Below, one piece after another: positions 18,007 through 26,798 of a stretch of 64,000 nt of DNA. The stretch covers positions 62,001 to 126,000 of the forward strand of contig DASCMS010000044.1 in the NCBI GenBank assembly GCA_036011085.1, written 5' to 3'. How positions within the stretch are numbered: position 1 is the first letter of the stretch; each line of letters opens with the position of its first letter. Both the position numbers and the translations under genes were made by a program. This DNA is from UBA8231 sp036011085 (GTDB lineage: Bacteria; Latescibacterota; UBA2968; UBA8231). The notes beneath the pieces were generated by a model that was given only the letters and a program-made list of their open reading frames with translations, searched no databases and was not told the DNA's origin.

Positions 18007-19320
18007 ATGAGCCGCACATCATACCGCGTCGGTCTGGCCACCGTCGACGTGACGCCCCCGGTGGGCATCTTTCTCGCAGGGTACGCAGGCAGGGACTCAC
18101 CCTCCGATGGTGTCTACCACCCGCTGCGTGCTGTATGTATCGCGATGGACGAGGGGGCGGATGACAGCACACCCCTGCTGCTGGTCACCATCGACTGGCT
18201 CGGCTTCTACGACCGGACCGCCGATGCCCGTCGACGTATCGGCGAGCGCACCGGTCTGCCACCGGAGCGTATCCTGCTCACCGGGACGCACACGCACTGC
18301 GGACCCGTGCTGCGCCGGGAGATGGACAGCCGCCGGCACGGTGTGCTGGATGAGGACTACATCGAGCGGACTCTCACGACGCTGGCGGAGACGGCGGCTA
18401 CAGCCCTCGCTGATCGCCAGCCCGCCCACCTGAGGGTCGGCACCGGTCGCTGCGGGTTCTCGTCTTCCCGTCGTCGGCCGGCTGGGAAGGGCGGCGTTCA
18501 ATTCAGGCCGAGCCTCGACGCACCGCACGATCACCAGGTCTCCGCGCTGGCCGTCGAATCCGAGAACGGCGATCTCCGGTATGTCCTGTTCAGCTATGCC
18601 TGCCACCCCACGAGCACCGGCCCCATCCTGCAGATTGGCGGTGACTATCCGGCCTTCGCCTGCGATGCCATCGAGAGCCAGCACGCGGGCGTAACGGCGG
18701 CATTCTTTCAGGGGTGCGCCGGCGACCAGAAGGTGGACGCGCGGAATCCGGAGGGTGACGGCTACCGCAAGCTCACTGTCGACGAGGTGCGCGAACGTGG
18801 CGAAGATCTGGCGGCGTCGGTGAGCGGAGCACTCACCGAAGGGGCGCTGCGAGATGTTACCGGCCCGCTGTTGCTGTCACAGGAGTTCGTCCCGCTGACG
18901 ACGGACGTGCCCGAGGAGGAGGAGCTGCGAGTCCACCTGGATTCGCCTCAGGGGTACGTGCGCGAGTGGGCGCAACATCACCTGGATCTGCGCGCGGCGG
19001 GTACTCCGGCGGGCAACAGCTTCAGCTTCGAGGTGCAGACCCTGCGCTTCGGGACCGGCCTGGCGTTCATCGCCCTGGCCGGTGAGATGTGCGTGGAGTA
19101 CGGCCTGCGTTACCGGGACGAGCACGGGACCCGCTTTGGCGACGTCTGGACGCTGGGATACGCCAACGAGATGGTGGGGTACATTCCGGCGCGCCGGCAG
19201 ATCCCGGAGGGCGGGTACGAGGTGATCGACAACAACCGGCACCTGCTCTACACCGGGCCCTTCTCGGAGGATACGGAGGAGCTGATCAGCGCCGCCGTAC
19301 ATCGCTGCCTGGGGGCGTGA
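18007..19320 (+). CDS. Neutral/alkaline ceramidase-like (N-terminal domain) protein
   Basis: This 437-residue protein resembles the N-terminal domain of neutral/alkaline non-lysosomal ceramidase. Visible marks are GLATVDVTPPVGIFLAGYAG, the zinc-type motif THTHCGP, CHPTSTGPILQIGGDYPAF, and FFQGCAGDQ. The full ceramidase would be about 650-700 residues with an Ig-like C-terminal domain, absent here. Short homologs are frequent in environmental bacteria and their substrates are unsettled; amide hydrolysis is the family reaction. No signal peptide is visible. A GGGAGGGA site precedes the ATG. Confidence 0.83.
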   Translation: MSRTSYRVGLATVDVTPPVGIFLAGYAGRDSPSDGVYHPLRAVCIAMDEGADDSTPLLLVTIDWLGFYDRTADARRRIGERTGLPPERILLTGTHTHCGPVLRREMDSRRHGVLDEDYIERTLTTLAETAATALADRQPAHLRVGTGRCGFSSSRRRPAGKGGVQFRPSLDAPHDHQVSALAVESENGDLRYVLFSYACHPTSTGPILQIGGDYPAFACDAIESQHAGVTAAFFQGCAGDQKVDARNPEGDGYRKLTVDEVRERGEDLAASVSGALTEGALRDVTGPLLLSQEFVPLTTDVPEEEELRVHLDSPQGYVREWAQHHLDLRAAGTPAGNSFSFEVQTLRFGTGLAFIALAGEMCVEYGLRYRDEHGTRFGDVWTLGYANEMVGYIPARRQIPEGGYEVIDNNRHLLYTGPFSEDTEELISAAVHRCLGA

Positions 19321-19341
19321 AGCCGCGCGGCTCCAGGCCTG

Positions 19342-20499
19342 CTACTCGAACCAGGTCGTACCCGGTACCTGATACTGCTGTCCCACCTCTTCGTCCAGCT
19401 CCACACCGATTCCGGGGCGGTCGTCCAGGTGGATGAAGCCGTCCTTGATGATGTCGGTCTTCTCCTGAATGATCGTCGTCCAGTAGTCGCGGTGCAGCCA
19501 GTGGAACTCCAGCACGAGGAAGTTGGGCACCGTGGCGCAGACGTGGGCCGAGGCCAGCGTGCCGATGGGTGAGGACACGTTGTGCGGGGCGAAGGGGATG
19601 TAGTAGATCTCGGCGAGGTTGGCGATCTTGCGGCACTCCGACAGGCCGCCGCATTTGGGGATGTCGGGCATGATGATGTTGACCGCCTGCTTCTCGATCA
19701 GCTCGCGAAAGCCGTGGCGCAGGTAGAGGTTCTCGCCGCTGCAGATCGGCAGGCTCGTCGACTGCGTGACGGTACGCATGGCGTCGACGTTCTCCGCCGG
19801 CACCGGTTCCTCCAGCCACATCAGGTGGTAACTCTCCAGGGCTTTGGCCAGGCGGATGGCGCTGGGTACGTCGAGGCGGGTGTGCACGTCGGCGGCCACA
19901 TCGACACCGGGTCCCGCGGCTGAGGTCACCATGTCCACCAGGCTCACCATACGTTCGTGTTCCCACTGATTCGCCGTGGTATTGAATTTGTCCTTCTCGA
20001 AGTGGGCCACCTCGCTGCCTTTGTAGCCGTAGGCGTCGATGTCGACGTCGATTTTCAGCGCCGTGAAGCCTCTCTCGAGGACCTCGTCGACGACCTTCTT
20101 GATCTCGTCGAAGTTCATGCCTGGAGCGACCTGGCAGTCGGCGTAGACGCGTACCTTGTGGCGGAACTGCCCGCCAAGCAGTTCGTACACGGGTGTCTTC
20201 AGGGCCTTGCCTTTCAGGTCCCAGAGCGCGATTTCGATGCCGGTCAGCGCCGTGATGAGCGCGCCGGCGTCCCCGCCGTCGAACACGTGCCGGCGGCGCA
20301 TGTCCTCGAACAGGGCATCCACGGCGAAGGGGTCGCTGCCGACGAGGCGCTCTTCGAGGTTCTGAATGATGGCGATGGCCTGCTTGCCGCCGTGTACGCA
20401 CTCGCCCGTGCCGGTGATGCCTGCGTCAGTGGTGATACGCACCCACAGATGCATGCCGTGCCCCCGGGTGGCAGCCGTCTTGACGGAGGTGATTTTCAT
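19342..20499 (-). CDS. Mandelate racemase / enolase superfamily dehydratase
   Basis: A 385-residue enzyme starting MKITSVKTAATRG. The Lys pair region is FTALKIDVDIDAYG; metal ligands are expected in DVAADVHTRLD, MWLEEPVPAEN and PICSGENLYL; the catalytic His lies in APHNVSSPIGT. This set resembles galactonate/gluconate-type sugar-acid dehydratases of the mandelate racemase subgroup. The ATG at 20497-20499 overlaps the cfa stop by 4 bp, so it is translated from the cfa transcript. The longer frame back to 20613 lies inside cfa and is not used. Confidence 0.89.
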   Translation of the reverse strand: MKITSVKTAATRGHGMHLWVRITTDAGITGTGECVHGGKQAIAIIQNLEERLVGSDPFAVDALFEDMRRRHVFDGGDAGALITALTGIEIALWDLKGKALKTPVYELLGGQFRHKVRVYADCQVAPGMNFDEIKKVVDEVLERGFTALKIDVDIDAYGYKGSEVAHFEKDKFNTTANQWEHERMVSLVDMVTSAAGPGVDVAADVHTRLDVPSAIRLAKALESYHLMWLEEPVPAENVDAMRTVTQSTSLPICSGENLYLRHGFRELIEKQAVNIIMPDIPKCGGLSECRKIANLAEIYYIPFAPHNVSSPIGTLASAHVCATVPNFLVLEFHWLHRDYWTTIIQEKTDIIKDGFIHLDDRPGIGVELDEEVGQQYQVPGTTWFE

Positions 20500-21605
20500 C
20501 GCACGCTCTCGTATCCGGCGAGGGCGCCCCGGCGTTTGGCGAAGACGATCTGCCACAGCACCTTCTTGTTGCTGCGGAACGTGCCGGCACTCATCAGCAG
20601 GTAGTAAGTCCACATGCGGAAGAAGCGTTCGTCGTACTCTTCACCGAGGTCGTCCCAGTTGCTGACGAAATTCCTGTGCCAGGCCATCAACGTGGGGTCG
20701 TAGTAGGCGCCGAAGCTGTGCCAGTCATTGAGTGAGAAAAGGCGCTCCGCAGCCGTGGTCAGTTGCCTGGCTGCCGGCATCATGGCGTTGGGAAAGATGT
20801 ACTTGTGCATCCATGGATCCGTATTGGATCCCGACCGGTGACGACCGATGGTGTGCAGCAGAAACAAGCCGCCCTCCTTCAGGCTGCGGTGAGCGACCTC
20901 GAACAGGCTGCGATAGTTCTTGTAGCCCACATGTTCGATCATGCCGCACACGAGTACCTTGTCGAACCCGGTCTCGGTGAAGTCACGGTAGTCGGACCTG
21001 ACGAAACTCACCGGCAGGCCGGCGCAGTAGTCCTGGGCGTAAGCCAGCTGCTTGTCGGAGATCGTCATGCCCGTCACATGACAGCCGTAGCGTTCGGCGG
21101 CAAACTTGGCAAAGCCACCCCAGCCACTGCCGATGTCGAGCACCTTCTCGCCTTCGCGCAGTTGCAGCTTGCGGCAGATCAGGTCGAGCTTGTTTTCCTG
21201 CGCCTGATTGAGATCTTCGGTGCCCTTGAAGTAGCCGCAGGTGTACTGGTTGTACGGATCGAGGAAGGACATGAAGAGAGCCGGGCTCAACTGGTAGTGT
21301 GTGTCGATGACGTCCCGGGCGCGCAGCTTCGACTGCAGGTTGAAGATCTTCGAGCGGGCGATGGCGAACTTGGCCGAAAAGGGGATGATCTGCTGGTTCA
21401 GTCGTCCGCGGAACATGCGGTCGCAGAACTGGTCGAGAGCCTTGCAGGTCCACCAGCCGTCCATGAAGGACTCGCCGAGCGCCAGGGAGCCGCCGGTGAC
21501 GACGCGTTTGTAGAAGGCTTCTTCGTGGACGTGCATGTCCCAGTCGCGGGCGCCGTCGACGCCGATGTCGGCCTGGGCGACAATGTCAGTGAAGAGCTGT
21601 TTCAT
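20496..21605 (-). CDS. cfa: Cyclopropane-fatty-acyl-phospholipid synthase
   Basis: A 369-residue SAM-dependent enzyme that adds a methylene bridge to unsaturated phospholipid acyl chains at the membrane. Marks include AFYKRVVTGGSLALGESFMD, ARDVIDTHYQLS, DPYNQYTCGYF, the SAM-binding motif VLDIGSGWGGFAKFAAE (about residues 160-176), GMIEHVGYKNY and LHTIGRHRSGSNTDPWMHKY with the bicarbonate-site region. The length is close to E. coli Cfa (382 aa). It overlaps the downstream enolase-superfamily gene by 4 bp. It may respond to stress, but no promoter is obvious in the 70 bp upstream. Confidence 0.95.
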   Translation of the reverse strand: MKQLFTDIVAQADIGVDGARDWDMHVHEEAFYKRVVTGGSLALGESFMDGWWTCKALDQFCDRMFRGRLNQQIIPFSAKFAIARSKIFNLQSKLRARDVIDTHYQLSPALFMSFLDPYNQYTCGYFKGTEDLNQAQENKLDLICRKLQLREGEKVLDIGSGWGGFAKFAAERYGCHVTGMTISDKQLAYAQDYCAGLPVSFVRSDYRDFTETGFDKVLVCGMIEHVGYKNYRSLFEVAHRSLKEGGLFLLHTIGRHRSGSNTDPWMHKYIFPNAMMPAARQLTTAAERLFSLNDWHSFGAYYDPTLMAWHRNFVSNWDDLGEEYDERFFRMWTYYLLMSAGTFRSNKKVLWQIVFAKRRGALAGYESVR

Positions 21606-21675
21606 TGTTTCAAGTCTCCGTGAGGACCGTAATGATAATGAAGGACGTCATCCCCGTCGCCCGGCTCGTCCCGCG

Positions 21676-22428
21676 GTGAACATCATCCTGTTCCAGGCGC
21701 AGGAGATATCCCGGCCGTTGCTGCGGGAGGATCCCAGGGCGCGCCACATTCTCGATGTACTGCGACGCAAGCCGGGAGAGAGTTTCGACGTGGGCTTGAT
21801 CGACGGCCCCCGGGGCAAGGCGGTGGTCGACACGGTCACTGACGCGGAGCTGATCCTGTCCTTCACGTGGGAGACTGAGCTGCCAGCGCCGGAGAGGATC
21901 GCCCTGATCGCCGGGCTGTGCCGGCCACAGACCAACCGACGCGTGCTCCGCGAGGCGGCGGCTCTCGGCGTGGCGCGGATGCTCTTCCCCCGGACCGAAC
22001 GGGGTGAGCCCACCTATGCCGACAGCAGCCTCTGGTCCTCAGGCGAATACGAACGCCAGGTGCTGACCGGTGTCGAGCAGGCCTTTGCCACGAGTCTCCC
22101 GGACGTGGATTTCGGCATGGATCTCGGCCAGGCCATCACGGCCGCCGGGGGACAGGTCCGTATCGCCCTGGACAACTACGAGGGCATCAAGCCTTTGCCG
22201 CAGGTCGTGCCGGGTCATCAGGGGTCGATGGTGCTGGCAGCCGGGTCGGAACGGGGTTGGGCCCCGGCCGAACGGGATCTGCTGCGCTCCGAAGGGTACC
22301 AGCTGGCCGGCATGGGCCCCCGCGTGCTGCGCACCGAAACGGCGGTGATCGGCGCCCTGGCGGTGATCAAGTCAGTGTCGGGTGCCTGGGATGCGGGATC
22401 CACGCCGGACACGAGACAGGACACGTAG
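21676..22428 (+). CDS. rsmE: 16S rRNA m3U1498 methyltransferase RsmE
   Basis: This 250-residue SPOUT methyltransferase modifies U1498 of 16S rRNA using SAM. It shows DPRARHILDVLRRKPGESF (PUA-like N-domain), LCRPQTNRRVLREAAALGV and the knot region MVLAAGSERGWAPAERDLL and LRTETAVIGALAVI. The GTG at 21676 begins VNIILFQ and gives the normal family length; longer starts run into the cfa 5' region. The gene is divergent from cfa and followed after 6 bp by another rRNA-methyltransferase-like gene. Confidence 0.88.
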   Translation: MNIILFQAQEISRPLLREDPRARHILDVLRRKPGESFDVGLIDGPRGKAVVDTVTDAELILSFTWETELPAPERIALIAGLCRPQTNRRVLREAAALGVARMLFPRTERGEPTYADSSLWSSGEYERQVLTGVEQAFATSLPDVDFGMDLGQAITAAGGQVRIALDNYEGIKPLPQVVPGHQGSMVLAAGSERGWAPAERDLLRSEGYQLAGMGPRVLRTETAVIGALAVIKSVSGAWDAGSTPDTRQDT

Positions 22429-22434
22429 GTCCAG

Positions 22435-23583
22435 GTGCCCCCGGAGGTTGTGCTCGAAGTTCCCCAGGGACGGTTTGAGCTGCGCCGGTTCCCGCGGAGG
22501 GATCGCGAGCAGCTGCGCGCCTGGGACGCCGCCGACGACTACCTGCTCCATCATCTGCACGATGAGCCTACTGAAGAGGGAGCCGAAACCTGGATACTCA
22601 ACGATGGTTTCGGGGCGTTGACGGTGGCCATGGCGGCCCGGCAGCAGGTGTCCATGTCATCGGATTCCTGGCTCGCTCACGCCGGGACGCAGGCCAATCT
22701 CGACGACAATGACCCGGGCCCGACTGTCCGGCCGCCCAGACTGCTCACCAGCCTCGAGGACCCGCCGGCGAGGGCAGGGGTGGTGCTCGTGAAGATCCCG
22801 AGGAGCCTGGCCCTGCTCGAGGATCAGCTGCACAGGATCCGGCACAATCTGCAACCGGGGGGTCGCATCGTCGGCGCGGGTATGGTGCGGGCGATCCACA
22901 CCTCGACGTTGCGGCTGTTCGAGGACATTCTCGGGTCGACGTCGACGACGCTGGCCCGGCGCAAGGCCCGCCTCGTGATGTGCCAGTTCGACAGGGATCT
23001 CAATCCGGGGGCCAGTCCCTACCCGACGACGTATCAACTCGATGAGCAGGAATGGTCACTGACAAACCACGCCGGCGTGTTCTGCCGTGAACACCTGGAC
23101 GCGGGCACAAGACACCTGCTGGCCCACGTCCCCGAAGCAATCGAGGCACGGGACATCGTCGATCTGGGCTGTGGCAATGGTGTGGTCGGTCTCGTGGCGG
23201 CGCACCGCAATCCCGACGCACGACTCACCTTCGTCGACGAGTCGTACATGGCCGTCGATTCGGCGCGGTGCAACTGGCAGGAACTGTTCGGCGGGAGAGA
23301 CGCAGCGTTCCTCGCGGGAGACTGCCTGGAATCCGTCGACCACCGCAGCGCTGACCTGATCCTGTGCAACCCGCCGTTCCATCAGCAGAGCGTGATGGGA
23401 GATGCCGTGGCCTGGCGCATGTTCAGCGGCGCGCGCAAGGTGTTGCGGTCGGGTGGGGCGATGCTCGTCGTCGGCAATCGCCACCTGGCCTACCACAGCA
23501 AGCTGCGGCGGATCTTCGGGAACTGTGACGTGGTGGACAGCGATCCCCGGTTCGTCGTGCTGCGAAGTTACGTGCGCCAGTAG
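22435..23583 (+). CDS. RlmG-like rRNA (guanine-N2) methyltransferase
   Basis: A 382-residue protein with the two-domain layout of RlmG/RsmC. A degenerate N-terminal methyltransferase-like half (WILNDGFGALTVAMAA) is followed by a catalytic half with the SAM motif IVDLGCGNGVVGLVAA (about residues 240-255), ESYMAVDSA and the catalytic NPPFHQ (about residues 311-316). RlmG methylates G1835 of 23S rRNA; RsmC, with the same fold, methylates 16S rRNA. The TYQLDEQEWSLTNHAGVF stretch favours RlmG. The start is GTG, 6 bp after rsmE, so the two form one rRNA-modification unit. Its 3' end overlaps the convergent gene by 16 bp. Confidence 0.84.
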   Translation: MPPEVVLEVPQGRFELRRFPRRDREQLRAWDAADDYLLHHLHDEPTEEGAETWILNDGFGALTVAMAARQQVSMSSDSWLAHAGTQANLDDNDPGPTVRPPRLLTSLEDPPARAGVVLVKIPRSLALLEDQLHRIRHNLQPGGRIVGAGMVRAIHTSTLRLFEDILGSTSTTLARRKARLVMCQFDRDLNPGASPYPTTYQLDEQEWSLTNHAGVFCREHLDAGTRHLLAHVPEAIEARDIVDLGCGNGVVGLVAAHRNPDARLTFVDESYMAVDSARCNWQELFGGRDAAFLAGDCLESVDHRSADLILCNPPFHQQSVMGDAVAWRMFSGARKVLRSGGAMLVVGNRHLAYHSKLRRIFGNCDVVDSDPRFVVLRSYVRQ

Positions 23584-24767
23584 GTCGAGTCGTCGGCAGG
23601 CTGGTAGGCGATGTCGAGATGCGGCGTATCGATGCGGGCGCCGTCCCGGTGCAGGCTGTCGACCCCGGCTTCGGTGAGGCCCGTGGTCAGCAAGGTCCGT
23701 TCGATGGGGTAGGAGGGTGCACCGGTACGGAACATCTGCTCCATGTGATGACTCAGCGGGGTGAAAAAGCTGGCCAGCGTTCCCGGTGGGGAGGGCATGG
23801 GCAGGTACAGGTTCGTCGACAGGGGACGGTCCCGACCGGCCAGCTGGGCGGCGAAGTTGAAATCACCCACCAGTCCGTTGAGGGCGATGACGGAGCAGCG
23901 CAGACCGTCGAGGTGTTCGTAGACATAGGCCCACGGATCCGGCACGAGGGCTTTCATCTCGTCGAGGGAGGGGAACACGTGGTTGAACCCGGGGCGGGAG
24001 GACTTCAGGATGTGGCTGCGGCTCAGACAGGCCTCGAACAGTTCGATGGACCACAGCCCTTCGGCGTGAGCCTGCCAGAAGGCATCACCGCGAAACCCCT
24101 GAATCCACCGGACGCCGGTCTCGCCGCCCTGCCGCGTCTCGACCATGGACTGTACCGCCTCGTAGGCGTGGAAATCGCCGCCGTCGATCCAGCTGACGCC
24201 CAGACACATGGCTTCTTCCACCTGCGCCCCGAGGGGGATCTCGACGGCCGGCACCCGCCAGGTGACCGGCAGACTGGACCCGGCCATGAGCGGGAAGTCC
24301 AGTTCTCTTGACACCTCGTACATCTCGAGCGCCTGATCCCAGCTCCAGGACAGGTGCTTGTCGTTGAAGACGGGCACCCCACGGCCACAGGTCCGGAATA
24401 CGGCCTCCATCTGTTTGAAGAATTCGTAGCGCGGCCACAGGGTCTGCCCCTTGTCGTTGACGGGGTAGTCACCGTGCTCAGCGATGAGAATCACACCATC
24501 CACGGCCAGGTCGTCGCCGCCGAGGGTGAGACATTCGGCGATGGTGGGATACAGCGTCAGTCCGGGGAAACGGGCCGCCCGTTCGTGGCTGACGTCGTCG
24601 TCGCCGACCTGATCGACGTACATGGAGACCACATCCACTTCCGGTCGGTGATGACGGCCGTTCCAACCGTATCCGTCGAGGAAACGATCGACGATATGCT
24701 GGGCATGGGCGTGTTTGCGGTAGATGGAGACCAGGGCGGCCAGACGCGGGCGTGCAGGCGATGGCAT
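23568..24767 (-). CDS. Conserved hypothetical protein in a GH29-methyltransferase operon
   Basis: I cannot name this 399-residue cytoplasmic protein. It begins MPSPARPRLAALVSIYRKHAHAQHI and has strands DGVILIAEHGDYP, VPVFNDKHLSWSWDQAL, FPLMAGSSLPVTWR and EAMCLGVSWIDGGDFHAYEA, reminiscent of a Rossmann-like or barrel fold acting on a carbohydrate. The C-terminal 100 residues contain RPLSTNLYLPMPSPPGT and LTTGLTEAGVDSLHRDG. The ATG at 24765-24767 lies 11 bp after the upstream methyltransferase stop; the longer frame back to 24914 overlaps that gene and looks unreal. Its place in the operon links it to fucosidase function. Confidence 0.75.
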   Translation of the reverse strand: MPSPARPRLAALVSIYRKHAHAQHIVDRFLDGYGWNGRHHRPEVDVVSMYVDQVGDDDVSHERAARFPGLTLYPTIAECLTLGGDDLAVDGVILIAEHGDYPVNDKGQTLWPRYEFFKQMEAVFRTCGRGVPVFNDKHLSWSWDQALEMYEVSRELDFPLMAGSSLPVTWRVPAVEIPLGAQVEEAMCLGVSWIDGGDFHAYEAVQSMVETRQGGETGVRWIQGFRGDAFWQAHAEGLWSIELFEACLSRSHILKSSRPGFNHVFPSLDEMKALVPDPWAYVYEHLDGLRCSVIALNGLVGDFNFAAQLAGRDRPLSTNLYLPMPSPPGTLASFFTPLSHHMEQMFRTGAPSYPIERTLLTTGLTEAGVDSLHRDGARIDTPHLDIAYQPADDSTYWRT

Positions 24768-24778
24768 ATCAGGTGGTC

Positions 24779-25381
24779 CTAAGACGAAGGCTGGATCAGG
24801 TTTCCGCCGCGAAAGATCTCGACGCCACGGGCCACGCTGTGCAGCAGCAGAAGGGCCTCCTGCGAACCCCAGGCGCGCATCAGCTGATGCATCGTGCGCT
24901 CTTCGCCGTCCCACGGGAAGCCGAAGACGATGTCGAACTCGTCCAGGGCGTGGCCGATCGTCGGATAGGCCGATGTCGCCTCGCCGATCGTACCCAGGCG
25001 CGGGTCGTCGCCCTTGGCAGGACGGTACCCGGTAGGCAGGAAGCTGCCAGTAGCAAACCGCGCTGCGGACCCGGATCGTTCGGCCAGGTCCCCGGCGATA
25101 TGGACAAGGTCGGCATCGAGTTCGATACCGTAGGCTTCGTAGCCCAGCAAGTCGGCCATGATGGTGATCACACCCGTTGCCGATCCGAGCTCCAGAAACC
25201 GCAGACCGGGGCCACGAAGGTCGATCAGTACCTGTTGCACAACACCGTAGTCGGCGGCGACAAAGGGGTGCCAGGTCTCCTGGCGCACCTCCATGTCAAA
25301 GCGGGACCACAGCTCCCAACCCTCATCGCACAGGGCGTCCAGCCGATGTCTCAGGCCCTCATCGAGGGGGATGGACTTCAA
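24779..25381 (-). CDS. Class I SAM-dependent methyltransferase-like protein
   Basis: A 200-residue protein with the class I SAM-binding pattern RFLELGSATGVITIMADLLG and the following acidic strand end YGIELDADLVHIA. Downstream the acidic loop DEFDIVFGFPWDGEERTMHQ occupies the place of motif IV. No target is evident. It begins on ATG 25379-25381 overlapping the fucosidase stop (ATGA) and ends 11 bp before the unknown gene at 24767, so all three genes read as one operon. Confidence 0.78.
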   Translation of the reverse strand: MKSIPLDEGLRHRLDALCDEGWELWSRFDMEVRQETWHPFVAADYGVVQQVLIDLRGPGLRFLELGSATGVITIMADLLGYEAYGIELDADLVHIAGDLAERSGSAARFATGSFLPTGYRPAKGDDPRLGTIGEATSAYPTIGHALDEFDIVFGFPWDGEERTMHQLMRAWGSQEALLLLHSVARGVEIFRGGNLIQPSS

Positions 25382-26613
25382 CCGACCTCAGCCACGCGTA
25401 CGACGCGATCGACGCCATAGGGATACCCGGTGGCATCGATGCAGAGAAGGCCAGATCCGGCGTCGTGGGTGTGTGCAAGTTCCTCCCCGTTGTCGAGCCA
25501 GCGCACTGACGTTACGTGGCGATCGACGTCGGTGAAACCGCGCGGTCCAGCGCCGCCGCCACCGGTGGTGACATGAGCATCTCCACCGACGGACAGATCG
25601 TGAATGAAGAGGAAGAGACGGCCTTCCGTTTCGAGGGCGAAGTCGTTGCCGGTACCCTGCACCGATGAAGGTCGACCACCGTAGATGACGTCTTCCTGAC
25701 CCGTGATCCATTCGCCGACGCGACGCAGGGCGGCTGATTCGTAGTCGGGTATACGTCCCGCCGCGGTGGGTCCCACGTTCAGCAGGTAATTGGCGCCCAC
25801 CTTCCGGCAGGCACACAGATTCTCGATGATCTGCCGCGGCGACATGTAGTTGAAGTCCTCGGCACCGATCCCCCAGTGGCGGTTGAAGGTCTGGCACATC
25901 TCCGCCGTGACGTACTTGTCCATGCCGTCACGATCCATCGGCGTCGGGCGGCCCTGTTCGAAGGTGACCGAGTCGATCTCGGGATGCCCCACATGACCTT
26001 TCGCTCCCAGGCCCGTGTTGTTGATGATCATGGCTTCCGGCTGATGCTGGCGGATCATGCCGTAGAGCCGGTCCTCCTGCCAGTCGGCGTCGGGTTTGCT
26101 CCAGTTGCCGTCGAACCAGAGACCACCGATCTCGCCGTACTGGGTGCAGAGGACTTCCACCGACCGATGCAGGTAGTCGAGGTAGGCGTCGAAGTCGTTC
26201 TCGAAGCTGGGCTGGTACCAGTCCAGCGTCGTGTGGTAGAAGAAGGGGATGATGTCCTCGGCCCGGCAGCCATCGATCAACTCGGCTACCAGGTCGCGTC
26301 CGGCGGGGCTGTGCGGGGCATCGTGATCACTGAGGCCGCGCGTATCATACAGTGAGAACCCGTCGTGATGACGACTCGTCAGAGTGATGTACTTCATTCC
26401 CGACTCACGAGCGGTGCGGGCGATGGCACGGCCGTCGAACTGTTCGGCGGTGAAGCGGTCTTTCAGCCGGGCGTATTCGTCCATGGGAATCTGGCGCAGG
26501 TGCTGGACCCATTCTCCCTGCCCCATCTGGGCGTACAGCCCCCAGTGGATGAACATGCCGTAGCCGAGCCTCTCGAAGCGGGCGACACGAGGCTCAGGGA
26601 CGGGGAGGGTCAT
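25378..26613 (-). CDS. Alpha-L-fucosidase (glycoside hydrolase family 29)
   Basis: This 411-residue protein begins with the GH29 start RFERLGYGMFIHWGLYAQMG and has KYITLTSRHHDGFSLYDTR, FFYHTTLDWYQPSF and the likely nucleophile Asp in GGLWFDGNW (about residue 169). A late NYLLNVGPTAAGRIP is also typical. It would remove alpha-L-fucose by a retaining mechanism. No signal peptide is visible, so it probably acts on imported oligosaccharide. An AAAGGAA site precedes the ATG and a perfect TATAAT lies 57 bp upstream. It is the first gene of a three-gene operon. Confidence 0.92.
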   Translation of the reverse strand: MTLPVPEPRVARFERLGYGMFIHWGLYAQMGQGEWVQHLRQIPMDEYARLKDRFTAEQFDGRAIARTARESGMKYITLTSRHHDGFSLYDTRGLSDHDAPHSPAGRDLVAELIDGCRAEDIIPFFYHTTLDWYQPSFENDFDAYLDYLHRSVEVLCTQYGEIGGLWFDGNWSKPDADWQEDRLYGMIRQHQPEAMIINNTGLGAKGHVGHPEIDSVTFEQGRPTPMDRDGMDKYVTAEMCQTFNRHWGIGAEDFNYMSPRQIIENLCACRKVGANYLLNVGPTAAGRIPDYESAALRRVGEWITGQEDVIYGGRPSSVQGTGNDFALETEGRLFLFIHDLSVGGDAHVTTGGGGAGPRGFTDVDRHVTSVRWLDNGEELAHTHDAGSGLLCIDATGYPYGVDRVVRVAEVG

Positions 26614-26669
26614 GGTGGTTCCTTTCGGCTTGGAGCCAGTTCGCGGAGCGGCAACAGCTAGCGTGGCAT

Positions 26670-26700
26670 ATTATACCGCAATTCCGTACCCCCCTGTCGA
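26670..26700 (-). promoter_or_regulatory. Sigma-70-like promoter for the fucosidase operon
   Basis: The minus strand carries a perfect -10 box TATAAT at 26675-26670. A candidate -35 TCGACA lies at 26700-26695 with a long 19-bp spacer; a weaker GACAGG at 26698-26693 gives 17 bp. Initiation would leave a leader of about 50 nt before the GH29 ATG at 26613. It lies back to back with the plus-strand promoter of the PhyH operon. Confidence 0.45.
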
Positions 26701-26747
26701 GGAGTTTCCTTCTGCCCCCGGCCACCGAGGCGTCAGGGCGCGGCTGA

Positions 26748-26776
26748 TTGACCCCCACAGACCGTCCCGATATACT
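26748..26776 (+). promoter_or_regulatory. Sigma-70-like promoter for the PhyH-MR-SMP30-GGT operon
   Basis: TTGACC (26748-26753) and TATACT (26771-26776) are separated by exactly 17 bp, one of the best housekeeping-type promoter matches in the window. Transcription would start near 26783, only about 15 nt before the ATG at 26799 and just ahead of the CACAGGAG ribosome-binding site. It argues against the longer TTG start at 26748, which is the -35 box itself. Confidence 0.6.
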
Positions 26777-26798
26777 CCGCCGCACAGGAGATACAAGC

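Noticed and set aside
26748..26798. Upstream TTG start for the PhyH gene
   Set aside because: That TTG is the -35 box of a strong promoter and the residues it adds are not conserved; CAGGAG fits the ATG at 26799.
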